Assembly: GCF_007754155.1 (NCBI RefSeq)
Contig: NZ_CP037423.1
Coordinates: forward strand, 8,490,938-8,554,937
DNA from: Stieleria neptunia
Lineage (GTDB): Bacteria; Planctomycetota; Planctomycetia; Pirellulales; Pirellulaceae
Direction of reading: 5' to 3'
Length of the DNA: 64,000 nt
A model generated the notes under the pieces. The model had not been told where the DNA came from. It saw only the letters and a program-made list of their open reading frames with translations, and ran no database searches. This document shows positions 9,142-18,243 of this stretch, piece by piece. How positions within the stretch are numbered: position 1 is the first letter of the stretch; every line of letters starts with the position of its first letter. The position numbers and the translations under genes were made by a program.

Positions 9142-10098
9142 TCAACGGTATTGGCCGTGACAATCGTCGCATGACTGGGTGACCGCACCGACGGCTCTGC
9201 CGATCGCGTCGTAATCGTCCAGTTCTAACCCTCGCGTCACTCCCTGCGCGGCTTTGGCCATCGCTTCACTGAGCGCCACGTAGTCGGCGTCGTCCGAGTC
9301 GTCCATGCCTTCCTTGACCAGGATTCGGCCCAAGATCGCCAGCAGTTCGGCGGGGCGGCGGACATCGTTCGGTTCCGCTTTGACGTCATCGGCGTTGCTG
9401 GTCGCGTTCCGCAATTGCTCCTTGAGCAACTCGGCGTATTCCATCAACGGGGCGCGGTCGGCGATCGAAGCCCAGTCGTTGGTCTCGGCGGCCTTGCCGC
9501 CTCTTAGACCGGTGCCCGAAAGCAGGTCTTGCAAATCGTCCTTTCGCGCCCGTGCTTCGTTGAACACCTGGTTCGTGCCCGCGTTGCAGTTGAACGCCGT
9601 TCGCCCCAGCAGGTCACGTGCGACCGCCGCATCCTTTTTCCAGCGAACATCGCCGTCGTATTCGCTGATGATCGCAAACAAACTGCTCATCACCATCAGA
9701 TCCAACCGAGCCTCCTCATAGCCTCCGCTCTTGAACGGTCCCGGCTGGGTGACAACGGAGTCGTAGTGCAATTTCACCCGTTTGATTTCGTCTTCGATCG
9801 AGGTCGGGGAAATCAACTTGTCCCAGGGGCCGGCCTTCGCATCACCCCCGTCCTGGGGCGTGTCGACAACCACTTTCGACGCCTGAGCATTCTTCTTTCG
9901 CAACGCTTGCAACGTCGGTCGCTCTCCGCGAATCGCATCCCCGACCGAATCAAAGAAGACGCCCTTGGTCGCGTCGGCAGAAAATTTTGGCGCCGGGGCA
10001 CGTTTTTCTTCGCCCAACGCAATGTACGAATGAGCAGAAACGAGCACCGAACCACCCAGCATGATGGCGACGGGTAAAGTGCGATTTCGGGTCTTCAT
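9142..10098 (-). CDS. Exported c-type heme protein, cytochrome c'-like arrangement
   Basis: 318 aa. Signal peptide RNRTLPVAIMLGGSVLVSAHSYIALG. The body is mostly alpha-helical and acidic, and the single heme motif SCDDCHGQYR sits at the extreme C-terminus, as in cytochrome c' and related four-helix cytochromes. The frame extends to a TTG at 10119, but ATG 10098 starts directly before the basic n-region. It ends tail-to-tail with the preceding heme gene; the two stops form TGATCA. The role is unknown. It could be a periplasmic electron carrier or a gas-binding protein; no sixth-ligand residue can be assigned by eye. Confidence 0.72.
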   Translation of the reverse strand: MKTRNRTLPVAIMLGGSVLVSAHSYIALGEEKRAPAPKFSADATKGVFFDSVGDAIRGERPTLQALRKKNAQASKVVVDTPQDGGDAKAGPWDKLISPTSIEDEIKRVKLHYDSVVTQPGPFKSGGYEEARLDLMVMSSLFAIISEYDGDVRWKKDAAVARDLLGRTAFNCNAGTNQVFNEARARKDDLQDLLSGTGLRGGKAAETNDWASIADRAPLMEYAELLKEQLRNATSNADDVKAEPNDVRRPAELLAILGRILVKEGMDDSDDADYVALSEAMAKAAQGVTRGLELDDYDAIGRAVGAVTQSCDDCHGQYR

Positions 10099-10369
10099 CA
10101 CGTGACTCGGCTGGTGCAATGGCAGGGTAGTTTCCGTCAGTTTAATTCAGTTTAGCACCACAAAGAATCCAGTGCCGAACGACCGATAACAGAAAGGGGC
10201 AACTGGCCCCCGAGCGGGGGTTTGCAGGCTGTCAGTGTGTTTTGGTTGAATCCGCCAAGAAGACGACGCGAAAGACGAAATCGCTCGCGCCCCGAATTGT
10301 TTCGGAACCCGCCTGGGTCATCGGGGTTTGTAAAGAGTGTGAAGGGAATCGCATCATCAACGAGGGGAA

Positions 10370-10735
10370 ATGAAAAAGATGAAACAAGACGATCAAGAAC
10401 GAATCACCTGCCGATGCCCGCGTGGACACAAGCTGCGCGGCGGCATGAATCTGATCGGCGAAACGGTGCGTTGCCCGCGATGCAGCGAGAAATTCGTATT
10501 CGGCTATCAAGTGCGTCAGGATGTGACGGACACGGCCGTGGTGCGGATTCTCGGTGACGGCCCCACGCCCCCCGCCCCCGCGACGGAGCGTGAACCCAAA
10601 CTGCGGCCCTGTTCTCGCTGTGGCGTTGCCATCAGCGCCGCCGCCAGTGTTTGCAAACACTGCAATTGCTATGTCGGCATCTTGCCCGATTTCCTCAGCA
10701 AACTCTCCGACGGAAGCTCGATTCACACGAACTGA
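10370..10735 (+). CDS. Small double zinc-ribbon protein
   Basis: 121 aa, cytoplasmic. The N-terminal ribbon uses CPRGHKLRGG and CPRCSEKF; a second uses CSRCGVAISAAASVCKHC. Spacing of the Cys pairs fits zinc ribbons. A GAGGGG precedes the ATG by a few bases. No enzyme domain is present. Such proteins are common in planctomycetes and of unknown function; nucleic-acid or protein binding is plausible but not shown. The gap before it (10099-10369) holds no other supported gene. Confidence 0.65.
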   Translation: MKKMKQDDQERITCRCPRGHKLRGGMNLIGETVRCPRCSEKFVFGYQVRQDVTDTAVVRILGDGPTPPAPATEREPKLRPCSRCGVAISAAASVCKHCNCYVGILPDFLSKLSDGSSIHTN

Positions 10736-10789
10736 CGCGACACCCCAGCGGGAAGCGCCCGCGGCCTGTTGATTGATTCGGGACCTGCT

Positions 10790-10854
10790 GAGTCAATGGT
10801 GAGCCGCCGGCCGTAAGGCCTTGGGCGGGCGCCGAATGCCCGGCCGCTTACGCG
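10790..10854. repeat. 65-bp dispersed repeat, copy A
   Basis: This block (core GGCCGTAAGGCC, GGGCGGGCGCCGAA, CCGGCCGCTTACGCG) recurs in inverted orientation at 41888-41953 with few mismatches. It has internal palindromes and no ORF. It lies in the noncoding gap 10736-10997. Confidence 0.85.
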
Positions 10855-10997
10855 TTCGCGGCTCACGAAATCAACAGCCCAGTTAGCGAGCGGCGCGTTG
10901 AAGTTACCGCGCATGCACCACGCGCCACTGGCTAACGCGGCGTGCTGAGATGTGCTAAAGTCTGCGCCAGTCGGTCACCGGTATCCCTGGCATCTGA

Positions 10998-11411
10998 ATG
11001 AGCGAGTTTGTTTTCGTGCGATCCTGTTTCATGTCTTCGATCTGCCTGTTGATCGGGTTGATCGCCATCGGTTGCGGCCAAACACCACCACCACCGGCCG
11101 CCGATGCGGCTGTCGGCGAGGTGACTCTTGAAATTCAACCAGACGATTCGATCAGCGAAACGATCCAGGTCCCCGATGTTGCCGACGGCACGACACTGGA
11201 GGCCGTGATGCGGATGGTGGAGCAAGTCCCCGTCAGCGTTTCCGGTAGCGGCTCGACCGCGTTTGTCGATTCGATCGGCGAAGTCAAAACCGATGCCGGT
11301 CAAGGATGGACATTCAAAGTCGACGGAGCATTCGCCAATCAAGGCATCGGCCAGACCGTGCTTCATCCGCCGACCACGGTCACCTGGTCCTACGGCGCGT
11401 TCGAGAATTGA
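10998..11411 (+). CDS. DUF4430-type lipoprotein
   Basis: 137 aa. The N-terminus has a basic residue (R8), a hydrophobic stretch SSICLLIGLIAIGC and a lipobox ending at Cys26, so it is probably a lipoprotein. The rest resembles the DUF4430 (transcobalamin C-terminal-like) domain: DGTTLEAVMRMVEQ, SIGEVKTDAGQGWTFKVDG and the final VTWSYGAF. An ATG at 11031 would shorten the n-region and remove the positive charge, so the longer start is preferred. Ligand unknown. Confidence 0.72.
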   Translation: MSEFVFVRSCFMSSICLLIGLIAIGCGQTPPPPAADAAVGEVTLEIQPDDSISETIQVPDVADGTTLEAVMRMVEQVPVSVSGSGSTAFVDSIGEVKTDAGQGWTFKVDGAFANQGIGQTVLHPPTTVTWSYGAFEN

Positions 11412-11485
11412 GCGGAAAAGGGCATCAGCAATCGTTGGTGTTTCGCCTTGAGAGACCGTCCAGCTTAAGGCGATCGCTTTTCTGA

Positions 11486-11554
11486 TGTACGATGGCCCTT
11501 CCGGGCCGTCGTCCGTGGGACTCCCGACGACGACCTAGAAAGGACGTCGTACAA
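11486..11554. repeat. Long imperfect inverted repeat
   Basis: A strand starting TGTACGATGGCCCTTCCGGG folds back on the end ...CGTCGTACAA with scattered mismatches over about 30 bp per arm. It contains a smaller GGCCCTTCCGGGCC hairpin (11493-11506). It lies between the convergent lipoprotein gene and the aldo/keto reductase gene, so a terminator or mobile hairpin element are both possible. Confidence 0.7.
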
Positions 11555-11599
11555 CGGTCCGCTGACCGCGGCACCCTCAATCGAAAAGTTGACGAAGCG

Positions 11600-12637
11600 C
11601 TAGAGACGCCGCAGGCCGTCTTCGGTCATCGGCGTGGGAATCTCAAAGTCGACCTCGTCGATGCGAGCCAGGGTCTCGTCGGACAGAATCAGATCACGTG
11701 CTTCCAGCGATTCGTTTAGTTGCTCGACAGAAGTGGCGCCGATGATCGTTGACGCGACGAAGTCATGCTGGCGACTCCAGGCCACCGCCAACGCGGTCAC
11801 ACTGACACCGATGCTGCCCGCGATCTCGCTCAGACGTCGCGTGGTTTCCAGCGTGCGATCATTGACGAAGCGCTTGGCCATCCGTTTCTGACGTTCACCG
11901 TCGCCGGTCAGGTAGTCGGTAAAACGCGCCCCCGGTGGCGGTCCATCCTGGTACTTGCCCGTCAGCACGCCCCCACCGAGCGGCGAATAGGGCAGCAACG
12001 AAATGCCTTCGCGGCGACAGACCTGCGCCAACTCACTTTCACAGCGACGGTTGATCAGACTGAAATTATTCTGCACCGTCTGATAGCGATCGACATCGCA
12101 AACGTCCGCCGCCCAACAGGCCTTCATCATGCCCCAACTGGTTTCGTTGCTGGCACCGATGACACGGATTTTTCCTTCATCGCGCAGTTCCGTCAGCACG
12201 CCCAACACCTCTTCATAGGGCATCCCGTGATCGGGCCAGTGCGTCTGGTACAAATCGATGTAATCGGTCCCCAACCGGCGCAGCGAATCTTCACACGCGC
12301 GGACGATTTGATTGCGATCCAGGGCGGTTTTTCCGTGGCGGACCGGCGGTTTGAACCATCCGTGCCCGGGACCGGTTACCTTTGTCGCCACGATCACCGA
12401 CTCGCGCGGTTTGCTGCTCAACCATCGCCCCACGATCTCTTCGGTCACCCCGAATCGTTCGGCCGACGGCGGCACGGGATAGACTTCCGCGGCGTCGAAA
12501 AAATCGATGCCGGCGTCGAAGGCCGTGTCGCAAATGCGATGACTGGTGGCTTCATCACACTGAAGCCCAAACGTCATCGTGCCCATACAAATATCGCTGA
12601 CGACGATTCCACTGCGTCCAAGTCTACGTTGCTGCAT
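11600..12637 (-). CDS. NADP-dependent aldo/keto reductase, Tas-like
   Basis: 345-aa TIM-barrel oxidoreductase. The catalytic tetrad is visible: Asp and Tyr in [18 protein letters not shown], Lys in VIVATKVTG, His in [10 protein letters not shown]. The [14 protein letters not shown] loop and the length match E. coli Tas rather than the short AKRs. The cofactor-binding end reads [18 protein letters not shown]. The frame runs up to 12700, but the family N-terminus ([20 protein letters not shown]) begins at ATG 12637. Physiological substrate unknown. Confidence 0.9.
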   Translation of the reverse strand: MQQRRLGRSGIVVSDICMGTMTFGLQCDEATSHRICDTAFDAGIDFFDAAEVYPVPPSAERFGVTEEIVGRWLSSKPRESVIVATKVTGPGHGWFKPPVRHGKTALDRNQIVRACEDSLRRLGTDYIDLYQTHWPDHGMPYEEVLGVLTELRDEGKIRVIGASNETSWGMMKACWAADVCDVDRYQTVQNNFSLINRRCESELAQVCRREGISLLPYSPLGGGVLTGKYQDGPPPGARFTDYLTGDGERQKRMAKRFVNDRTLETTRRLSEIAGSIGVSVTALAVAWSRQHDFVASTIIGATSVEQLNESLEARDLILSDETLARIDEVDFEIPTPMTEDGLRRL

Positions 12638-12857
12638 CAAAGTGCTCACTGAAAAAAAGACAGACCATCCGACCGGCCATTCTTTTAACACGTTTGCCAA
12701 CGATCCCCAACCAGTGGCGTAAGCTTCCAGCTTGCGATCCTCGTCGTCACCAACGAGCCGCTAATGCCCGACCCCATAAATCGTGAACGGCGCCCACAAT
12801 TTCGGTCGCGGAAACTTGGCCCGTGTCTCCAGCATCGCGAACCAGCGGAGGAGGAAT

Positions 12858-12925
12858 GGCAGAATCATTCGGGGCAGAATAATGATTCAATCGAAGGCGG
12901 GGCAAAACAATGGGGGCAAAACAAT
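12858..12925. repeat. Degenerate 14-bp repeats, forward orientation (outer side of the intron's 3' end)
   Basis: Four imperfect copies on the plus strand: GGCAGAATCATTC, GGGGCAGAATAATG, GGGGCAAAACAATG and GGGGGCAAAACAATC. They are the reverse complement of the 14-bp unit at 13592-13678, so inverted arrays bracket the group II intron remnant. The rest of 12638-12959 holds no gene; a short GTAAGCTTCCAGCTTGC palindrome-like motif lies near 12719. Confidence 0.7.
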
Positions 12926-12959
12926 CTCATTCCCCCACCGCACCACCCTGCCCGGTGTC

Positions 12960-13499
12960 ATTGTCGCGGTAGGGACGGCTGTTGCCAGCCGCCCCCCGCA
13001 CAGATCCGTACATGAAGAACTACCTCATACGGCTCCTCCGTTGGGTCAAACGATCACAGCGCAGAACGTTGCAACCCGTCGTGATTTCCCGTGTTACTCT
13101 AATTGATGCTTGGCCCGACTCTGAGTCCGGAGCATCGGTAACAATTCGGCAATACTTCCCTTCAGTGAGATCCCTTCCCTCATCCGACTTCCCATCAGCG
13201 TTCATGTCAGCCGTACCCTCGGAAAGGTTAACTGACCGTCCTTGTGTTCGCCCGTGGGCGGACCAAGGAACTGTTGGGAGCTCCCGGTTCTCGCGTTTGG
13301 AATATCCACGCATGCACAGGTTCGCAGACTCCGCCGTGTTCCGTTGCGTCTCGCCGGAGATAACGACGCACCGGATGTTGTCTTCCCCATAGGCAGACAA
13401 GGTCGACACACGAGACTACATTGATTTCGGAGCTCTATTTCTGGCCTGCGTTTCCCTCCGGGGCGGACGCTCAGCAGGACGTTGTTACCGCGGTCGCAC
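12960..13499 (-). ncRNA. Group II intron remnant, ORF-less, probably inactive
   Basis: On the minus strand the segment starts GTGCGACC (13499), matching the 5' GUGYG rule, and ends in a domain V/VI-like pair. Domain V candidate: GAGCCGTATGAGG (13035-13023), short loop, CTTCATGTACGGATC (to about 13003). Domain VI candidate: a 10-bp stem with a GCAA loop (12995-12972), followed by CCCTACCGCGACAAT. In domain V the G of the AGC triad faces A instead of the usual U, and the loop is TAGTT rather than GNRA, so catalysis is doubtful. No reverse-transcriptase frame exists; the whole remnant is about 540 nt. The upstream exon side translates to MKVFYEKGLAYHFG, a peptide I recall as common before group II introns in related genomes. 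Borders are approximate. Confidence 0.62.
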
Positions 13500-13591
13500 C
13501 TCCGCTGGAGGCCGAAATGGTAGGCTAAACCTTTTTCGTAGAACACTTTCAATTCCTATTCCAAACCGGTTTTATCCCGGCACACCTGCCA

Positions 13592-13678
13592 CCCCATCGT
13601 TCTGCCCCCATCGTTCTGCCCCCATCGTTCTGCCCCCATCGTTCTGCCCCCATCGTTCTGCCCCCATCGTTCTGCCCA
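13592..13678. repeat. 14-bp tandem repeat, six copies
   Basis: CATCGTTCTGCCCC begins at 13595, 13609, 13623, 13637, 13651 and 13665, nearly without change. Its reverse complement GGGGCAGAACGATG matches the degenerate units at 12858-12925. The array ends 11 bp before the stop of the DUF6807 gene. Confidence 0.95.
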
Positions 13679-13688
13679 ACACCTTCTA

Positions 13689-14735
13689 CTACCGCATCCG
13701 CTCCACCTCATACTGCCGGTGCGGTTCCTCTTGATTCGGCTTGCGGATTCGAAACCCCGGACGATTCTCAAACGCTTCGTGAACCGATTCGGCGCGTTCC
13801 AGATCAACAGCTCCGGAATGGGCGTACAGCAGATAGCGAAGCACCAGCGGATTTTCATCGGTAATCTCGATCGCGGTCTTCATCCCGGGTGACGCCCCCA
13901 TCCAGCCGTCTTGGCGGACATGCCAATGCGTCGGAAAGCCGGGATTGCTCGGATGATCAAAATACGTGATCCCTTCTTCGACCAGCTTGCGTCCCCCAGC
14001 GGCCGGTACGGCGATCGGGCCGGAATAATCCATCCACCGTGACTGTTTCTCGTGCAGGCTCGGTTCGCCCTGAACACCGGCGTCGTTGGTCAATCGTCCG
14101 CCTCCGAAATAGGCGGACAGACTGGCGGCCACGCGGACGGCCAAAACGCCGAAATTGGTCTGCTCCAACGTCACCTTGCCTCTTCCCTCGCCCGGACGAA
14201 ACGTCAATTGAAACTCGACCGCGTGCTCGGCGGTTTCCGCGTCGTTCTCGATCCCCATCAACGCGACGACGACATCCTGTTGCATTCGCTCGACGCCCTC
14301 GCCGTCGATCCAGACCAGGTGCGTCGCCATGACGGCTTCATCATCCCCGTCACGGTAACGATACCAGTGGGTTTGTCGGATGACGGATCCGGTGCCGTCG
14401 GCCCAAAAATTCACGCCGTCGACTTTGTGGTGGGCAAACCAGACGGATCGATGGTGGTCATGATTCTGGGCGCCCGGGTGCCCCATCCGCGTCAACGTTT
14501 CTCCCGACGGTCCGTTGAACGGATAAAAAAACGGTCGCGGGTACTGTGGTCCATAGTGCCAACGCAGCTTTTCGCGACCATCGATTCGCAAGGAGACTTC
14601 ATGATTGGCCAGCGGCACGATCTCGCATCGGGGCGGATGATAATCCTGTGCGATCGCTGAACGTCCCAATCCACAGATCACCAGCACCATCCACAATCCG
14701 GCACCGCATCGATCACCCAACACACTACATTTCAT
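13689..14735 (-). CDS. Exported DUF6807 (PmoA-like) protein
   Basis: 348 aa with signal peptide (GLWMVLVICGLGRSAIAQ). Diagnostic stretches are FFYPFNGPSGETLTRMGHP, NHDHHRSVWFAHHKVDG and WADGTGSVIR, which characterise the PmoA/DUF6807 family common in planctomycetes. An AAAGGAGA lies 8 bases before the ATG. It follows the sulfatase by 16 bp on the same strand and is probably cotranscribed, so a joint role in handling sulfated polysaccharide or a linked sugar is likely. The enzymatic activity of the family is not established. Confidence 0.83.
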   Translation of the reverse strand: MKCSVLGDRCGAGLWMVLVICGLGRSAIAQDYHPPRCEIVPLANHEVSLRIDGREKLRWHYGPQYPRPFFYPFNGPSGETLTRMGHPGAQNHDHHRSVWFAHHKVDGVNFWADGTGSVIRQTHWYRYRDGDDEAVMATHLVWIDGEGVERMQQDVVVALMGIENDAETAEHAVEFQLTFRPGEGRGKVTLEQTNFGVLAVRVAASLSAYFGGGRLTNDAGVQGEPSLHEKQSRWMDYSGPIAVPAAGGRKLVEEGITYFDHPSNPGFPTHWHVRQDGWMGASPGMKTAIEITDENPLVLRYLLYAHSGAVDLERAESVHEAFENRPGFRIRKPNQEEPHRQYEVERMR

Positions 14736-14751
14736 TCCGGGTCTCCTTTCA

Positions 14752-16308
14752 TCATTGACGGACTTGCTCGGTCCCGACGGGCGGCAGTTGATCGACGAAA
14801 CCTGCTTCGGTGCGTTTCAATTCATCGACCGTCGCGTTTCGCAATCGCTCTAACAAGTGATCGTTTGCCGGGTCGTGCGCGAGGTTGATCAATTCCTCGC
14901 GGTCGTTTTCGATGTCGTACAACTCTTCGGTTTCACCGGCAACCAGATTGCGGATGTACTTGTAGCGTCCTTCACACAACATCACGTACCAGGGGACTCC
15001 GGGGCCGTGGTACAAGTCGGGGTCATCGTTTGCCGGAATTTGATCGGTCGCCGATCCGTATTGTTTGGCGGTATGGACCAGCATCGCGTGATGGTTCCAG
15101 TTTTCCGCCTTGGATCGAAACAATTCACTAAGATCAAAGCCGTGCATGTCCCAAGGCAACTCGATCCCGGCAAATCGGAAGAACGTCGGCGGCAAGTCGA
15201 CGCCGCTGACCGGTTGCTCGATAACACGGCCGGCACAGCGCGCGGCAACCTTGCCCGGCGGACGGATGATCAACGGCGCTGCGACCGTGCCTTGATACGG
15301 AGCGACTTTCGATTTGAAACCCTTTTGCCCCCACGCAAATCCCTGGTCGGACGTATAAACGACCAGCGTGTTTTCATCCTGTCCGGATTCCCTGAGTGCC
15401 TTCATCAGGCGGCCGACACCCTCGTCGATGGCCAACACACCTTGATGATATTGGCGGATCCAATCGGCCAGCGGACGTCCGGGAATGTCCTTCATGCCGA
15501 CGGGGCCTAAGTCGCGGACCTTACGTTCAACCGGAACGCCGTTGGGGCCGGGTTCCCAGAACTCCATTTCACGCACGTACTTCGGCTTGCCCGGTCGCGG
15601 AGGAAAGACATCGGTTGGAAACGGGACCTCGACATCGGGATATTCGTCCAAATGGCGGTCGGCCGGCGTGAACGGACCGTGCACGGCTCCGTAACAGAGC
15701 CACAAGTACCAGGGTTTGTCCGCCGCGCGGCCTTCGCCATGAATGTAGTCGATCGCCCAGTCGGTGTAGTTGTCGGTGCTGTACCCGTTGGTCATCGTCG
15801 GCGGGCCGCCGTTTTTGCTGATCAACTGGTTGTCGTAATAGTTTGGCGCATTGTCGGGATGTCGTGGCCGGTTCCAAACGATTTGATAATCCCAATCGCG
15901 GCCGTAACCGGGGTCGATGCCGGTGTGCCATTTACCGATCTGGGCGGTCGTGTAGCCGTTGGCACGAAACACGCTGGGCCAGAACCGACACTGCTTCGGG
16001 TCGTAGTCGCTGCCGGGATATCGGCCGACCATCCGCATCGACTCGATGCCATGCTGGTGCAATCCGGTCAACAGGGTGGCCCGTGACGGCATGCACCAGG
16101 ACCCGATGTAGGCATGGGAGAACCGGACTCCGGCTTTGGCGAGTTGATCCAGATTCGGCGTTTTCACCCAGTCAAATGAATCGGGATAGCAACCAACGGT
16201 TCGTGACGACTGGTCGTCGGTGTAAATGAATAGAATATTGGGTCGCTCATCCGCGGCGGCGCGCGTTGCGCACAAGACAACCAGTACAAGCAAGCGAAAA
16301 CCATTCAT
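14752..16308 (-). CDS. Secreted arylsulfatase (formylglycine-dependent)
   Basis: 518 aa with signal peptide (GFRLLVLVVLCATRAAA). The N-terminal metal site is ILFIYTDDQSSR. The sulfatase signature is SWCMPSRATLLTGL, where Cys would be converted to formylglycine. Further metal and substrate residues lie in YTSDQGFAWGQKG. The frame is open to 16755, but that extension overlaps the PepSY gene on the same strand and is Arg-rich nonsense; ATG 16308 precedes a clean signal peptide. An operon with the DUF6807 gene is likely. Hydrolysis of sulfate esters on algal polysaccharide is the probable role; the exact substrate is unknown. Confidence 0.92.
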   Translation of the reverse strand: MNGFRLLVLVVLCATRAAADERPNILFIYTDDQSSRTVGCYPDSFDWVKTPNLDQLAKAGVRFSHAYIGSWCMPSRATLLTGLHQHGIESMRMVGRYPGSDYDPKQCRFWPSVFRANGYTTAQIGKWHTGIDPGYGRDWDYQIVWNRPRHPDNAPNYYDNQLISKNGGPPTMTNGYSTDNYTDWAIDYIHGEGRAADKPWYLWLCYGAVHGPFTPADRHLDEYPDVEVPFPTDVFPPRPGKPKYVREMEFWEPGPNGVPVERKVRDLGPVGMKDIPGRPLADWIRQYHQGVLAIDEGVGRLMKALRESGQDENTLVVYTSDQGFAWGQKGFKSKVAPYQGTVAAPLIIRPPGKVAARCAGRVIEQPVSGVDLPPTFFRFAGIELPWDMHGFDLSELFRSKAENWNHHAMLVHTAKQYGSATDQIPANDDPDLYHGPGVPWYVMLCEGRYKYIRNLVAGETEELYDIENDREELINLAHDPANDHLLERLRNATVDELKRTEAGFVDQLPPVGTEQVRQ

Positions 16309-16388
16309 CGATCGGCCCTGTTGGACGTCTTTGCGGACACACTCGTTTCCCGTCGCAACAGTATAACATCGAAGGGCACGCCACCGAA

Positions 16389-17348
16389 TCACAACTTCGT
16401 CGTCGCGTAGAAATCCAGCATGCTGAGATACAGCCCCGAGGCGGTAAGCACACTGGCGAGGATCACGAGTGAACCGATCAGACGGGTACGTTTGAGTTGC
16501 CACCACATGACCAACCCGCTCAATCCCCAAGTGACCATCGCGATGGCCATCGCATCCAGGATCAAGGACCAATACATCCTGCCGTTCCAATGCGGCGGCT
16601 GACCGTGCGACGTGTGCAGACGCATAAAGAACTGCCGTGGCGACATCCCATCCTGCCCTTCGTAGCGAGTGATATCGATGTGCCCGTCGCGGAGCACGTA
16701 GGTCACGCGTGCCGGTTCTCCGTCGACCGTCGCAATGAAATTCAGCTTGCACCAACCCATCGGCTGGGTAGACGACGGAGCGTCAAATCCGGCGGCGGAC
16801 ACGATCTCCGGCACCGCCTGCCTGGCCAGCAAATACGGATTTTCATCCAGCGCGATGCTGCGGACATCCTTGAGCATCGGCTCCAGCACTTCCTCGTTCT
16901 CCGGATACAACATCACACAAGCCGTCCGACGGACCGGATCGATTTCCACCGACCGCTTCTGCTCGCCGCCGACAGCCTCAATGATCAAATTGTTGTTGAA
17001 TTGCGGAGTACTTTCCTCGGACAACTCAATCTCCGAATCCGGCGCCGCCTCACGGAGCTTTTTGATCACTCGACTTGCCAACTCATCGGCGGTGGGAAAC
17101 GACGCCAGCGGTGTCGCTTCAGTGACCGCCGCGCCGACGGAATGGATTTCCAACTCCGGCAGCAATCCCTTGTGGTTGTACATCGCACCGGTCACGCCAT
17201 AGAGAAACACCCACGGGAGCAGAAACAGCCCCGCGTACAAGTGGACCCGGCGAATCAAGACGGTCAAACGCGTGACTCGTTTTCGCCCGGAACGTCGGGC
17301 GCCGCCAGAGGATTCAGCCGACGGCCGAGAGGATTCGCTTTGCGTCAT
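16389..17348 (-). CDS. PepSY-domain transmembrane protein
   Basis: 319 aa. The N-terminus is cytoplasmic and basic, then TM1 (HLYAGLFLLPWVFLYGVTGA). A periplasmic part with PepSY features follows, then TM segments near residues 262-284 (YWSLILDAMAIAMVTWGLSG) and 292-312 (GSLVILASVLTASGLYLSML). The pattern RRVHLYAGL then GAMYNHKG matches the PepSY_TM family found with iron-uptake or reductase systems. The sulfatase gene begins 80 bp downstream. The role is unknown; a membrane electron-transfer or metal-reduction function is possible. Confidence 0.78.
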   Translation of the reverse strand: MTQSESSRPSAESSGGARRSGRKRVTRLTVLIRRVHLYAGLFLLPWVFLYGVTGAMYNHKGLLPELEIHSVGAAVTEATPLASFPTADELASRVIKKLREAAPDSEIELSEESTPQFNNNLIIEAVGGEQKRSVEIDPVRRTACVMLYPENEEVLEPMLKDVRSIALDENPYLLARQAVPEIVSAAGFDAPSSTQPMGWCKLNFIATVDGEPARVTYVLRDGHIDITRYEGQDGMSPRQFFMRLHTSHGQPPHWNGRMYWSLILDAMAIAMVTWGLSGLVMWWQLKRTRLIGSLVILASVLTASGLYLSMLDFYATTKL

Positions 17349-17482
17349 GGGTTGATCGTGATGATTTGAGAACCAAAGAAGGAGATCGCGTGCATTTTAC
17401 GGCCCAAATCATAGCGGTTGACCAAGGGTGTCGCACACCTGTCGGATGATTGCCGCGTCAATCAACCAGGGAGGAATGTGCG

Positions 17483-17704
17483 ATGCAATCGTTTCGAGTG
17501 AGCCGGGGAGTCCGAGTGGAAGTCTGTAAGGCCAACCGTCGAGGTGACTGGGTTTCTTTTACGACGACCAAGACGAATACCTTTGACGAACCGATCAGCC
17601 GCACGCGATCGACCGTTGTCTTTCGCGACGGACGCTGGCTGCTGCGAGTCAAACCACATCAGGTCGAGATGTTCAACGGACTGCGCTGGGTGCGAATGAA
17701 GTGA
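17483..17704 (+). CDS. Small hypothetical protein
   Basis: 73 aa (MQSFRVSRGVRVEV...). A strong Shine-Dalgarno GGGAGG (17469-17474) sits 8 bases before ATG 17483, which favours this over the upstream in-frame start at 17450. The product is basic, with short beta-strand-like stretches (TRSTVVFRDGRWLLRVKPHQ) and no membrane segment or known motif. It is transcribed away from the PepSY gene. Confidence 0.5.
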   Translation: MQSFRVSRGVRVEVCKANRRGDWVSFTTTKTNTFDEPISRTRSTVVFRDGRWLLRVKPHQVEMFNGLRWVRMK

Positions 17705-18009
17705 GTTGAAGATTCGTAGACGTTTGTAGGTTCCGTCAGTCGGTTTTTGTCGATAGACGAACCAGTAGGTCACGCTGTGCGTGACGGATGGCATGCACAG
17801 CATGCCCTTCTATGAGGCCGCGGTCTGCAAGCCCTGATTTTAAATTTTGCAAAAAAGTCGGTCTAGCTGCCTTCGTCGGAGTCGGCCCTCGGTCGCTCAC
17901 CCCGGCGCAGCGAGGAACGAGCGGAGCGAATGGCGACCGAGGGCCGGACGAAGACGACGGCAGCGGTTGCCTTTGTTGGGGAGGCTCCGAGGTAGTGAAC
18001 CGATCAACG
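17705..18009. other. Intergenic region with dispersed short inverted repeats
   Basis: No gene supported. It holds GGCATGCACAGCATGCC (17790-17806), which recurs at 25057-25073 (as its reverse complement) and 29081-29097. A hairpin at 17867-17962 has inner 13-bp arms GGCCCTCGGTCGC (17884-17896) and GCGACCGAGGGCC (17933-17945), with partly matching outer arms. Confidence 0.7.
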
Positions 18010-18243
18010 TTTCCCCAGTGAACGTTATGCAACCACCTTCTATCCGTTCCGGTCTGGCCGGGAACCTAAAGCTGCATGCTTCGATAGCCGAATCAGGGGG
18101 AAACGTCGAACAGATCGCCAAAACCCTTCTACAAGGTCGGTCTCACTGGAAGTGAGCCCAGGGCATGCTCGGTCCAGCGATCTGATCGATCGTCACTGCT
18201 CGTCGACACCCGCAAATAGAGCAACGAGAGCCTGAATTGAAAA

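Noticed and set aside
13202..13552. 116-codon minus-strand frame (MKVFYEKG...)
   Set aside because: Its first part resembles a peptide often annotated before group II introns; the rest is the intron itself. Not treated as a protein gene.
17390..17449. 19-aa frame MHFTAQIIAVDQG... with AAGGAG upstream
   Set aside because: Good Shine-Dalgarno but very short, not linked to an obvious regulated gene, and no terminator-like structures.
17847..18155. 102-codon plus-strand frame
   Set aside because: Arg-rich and crosses a hairpin and the IS end; no domain or RBS.
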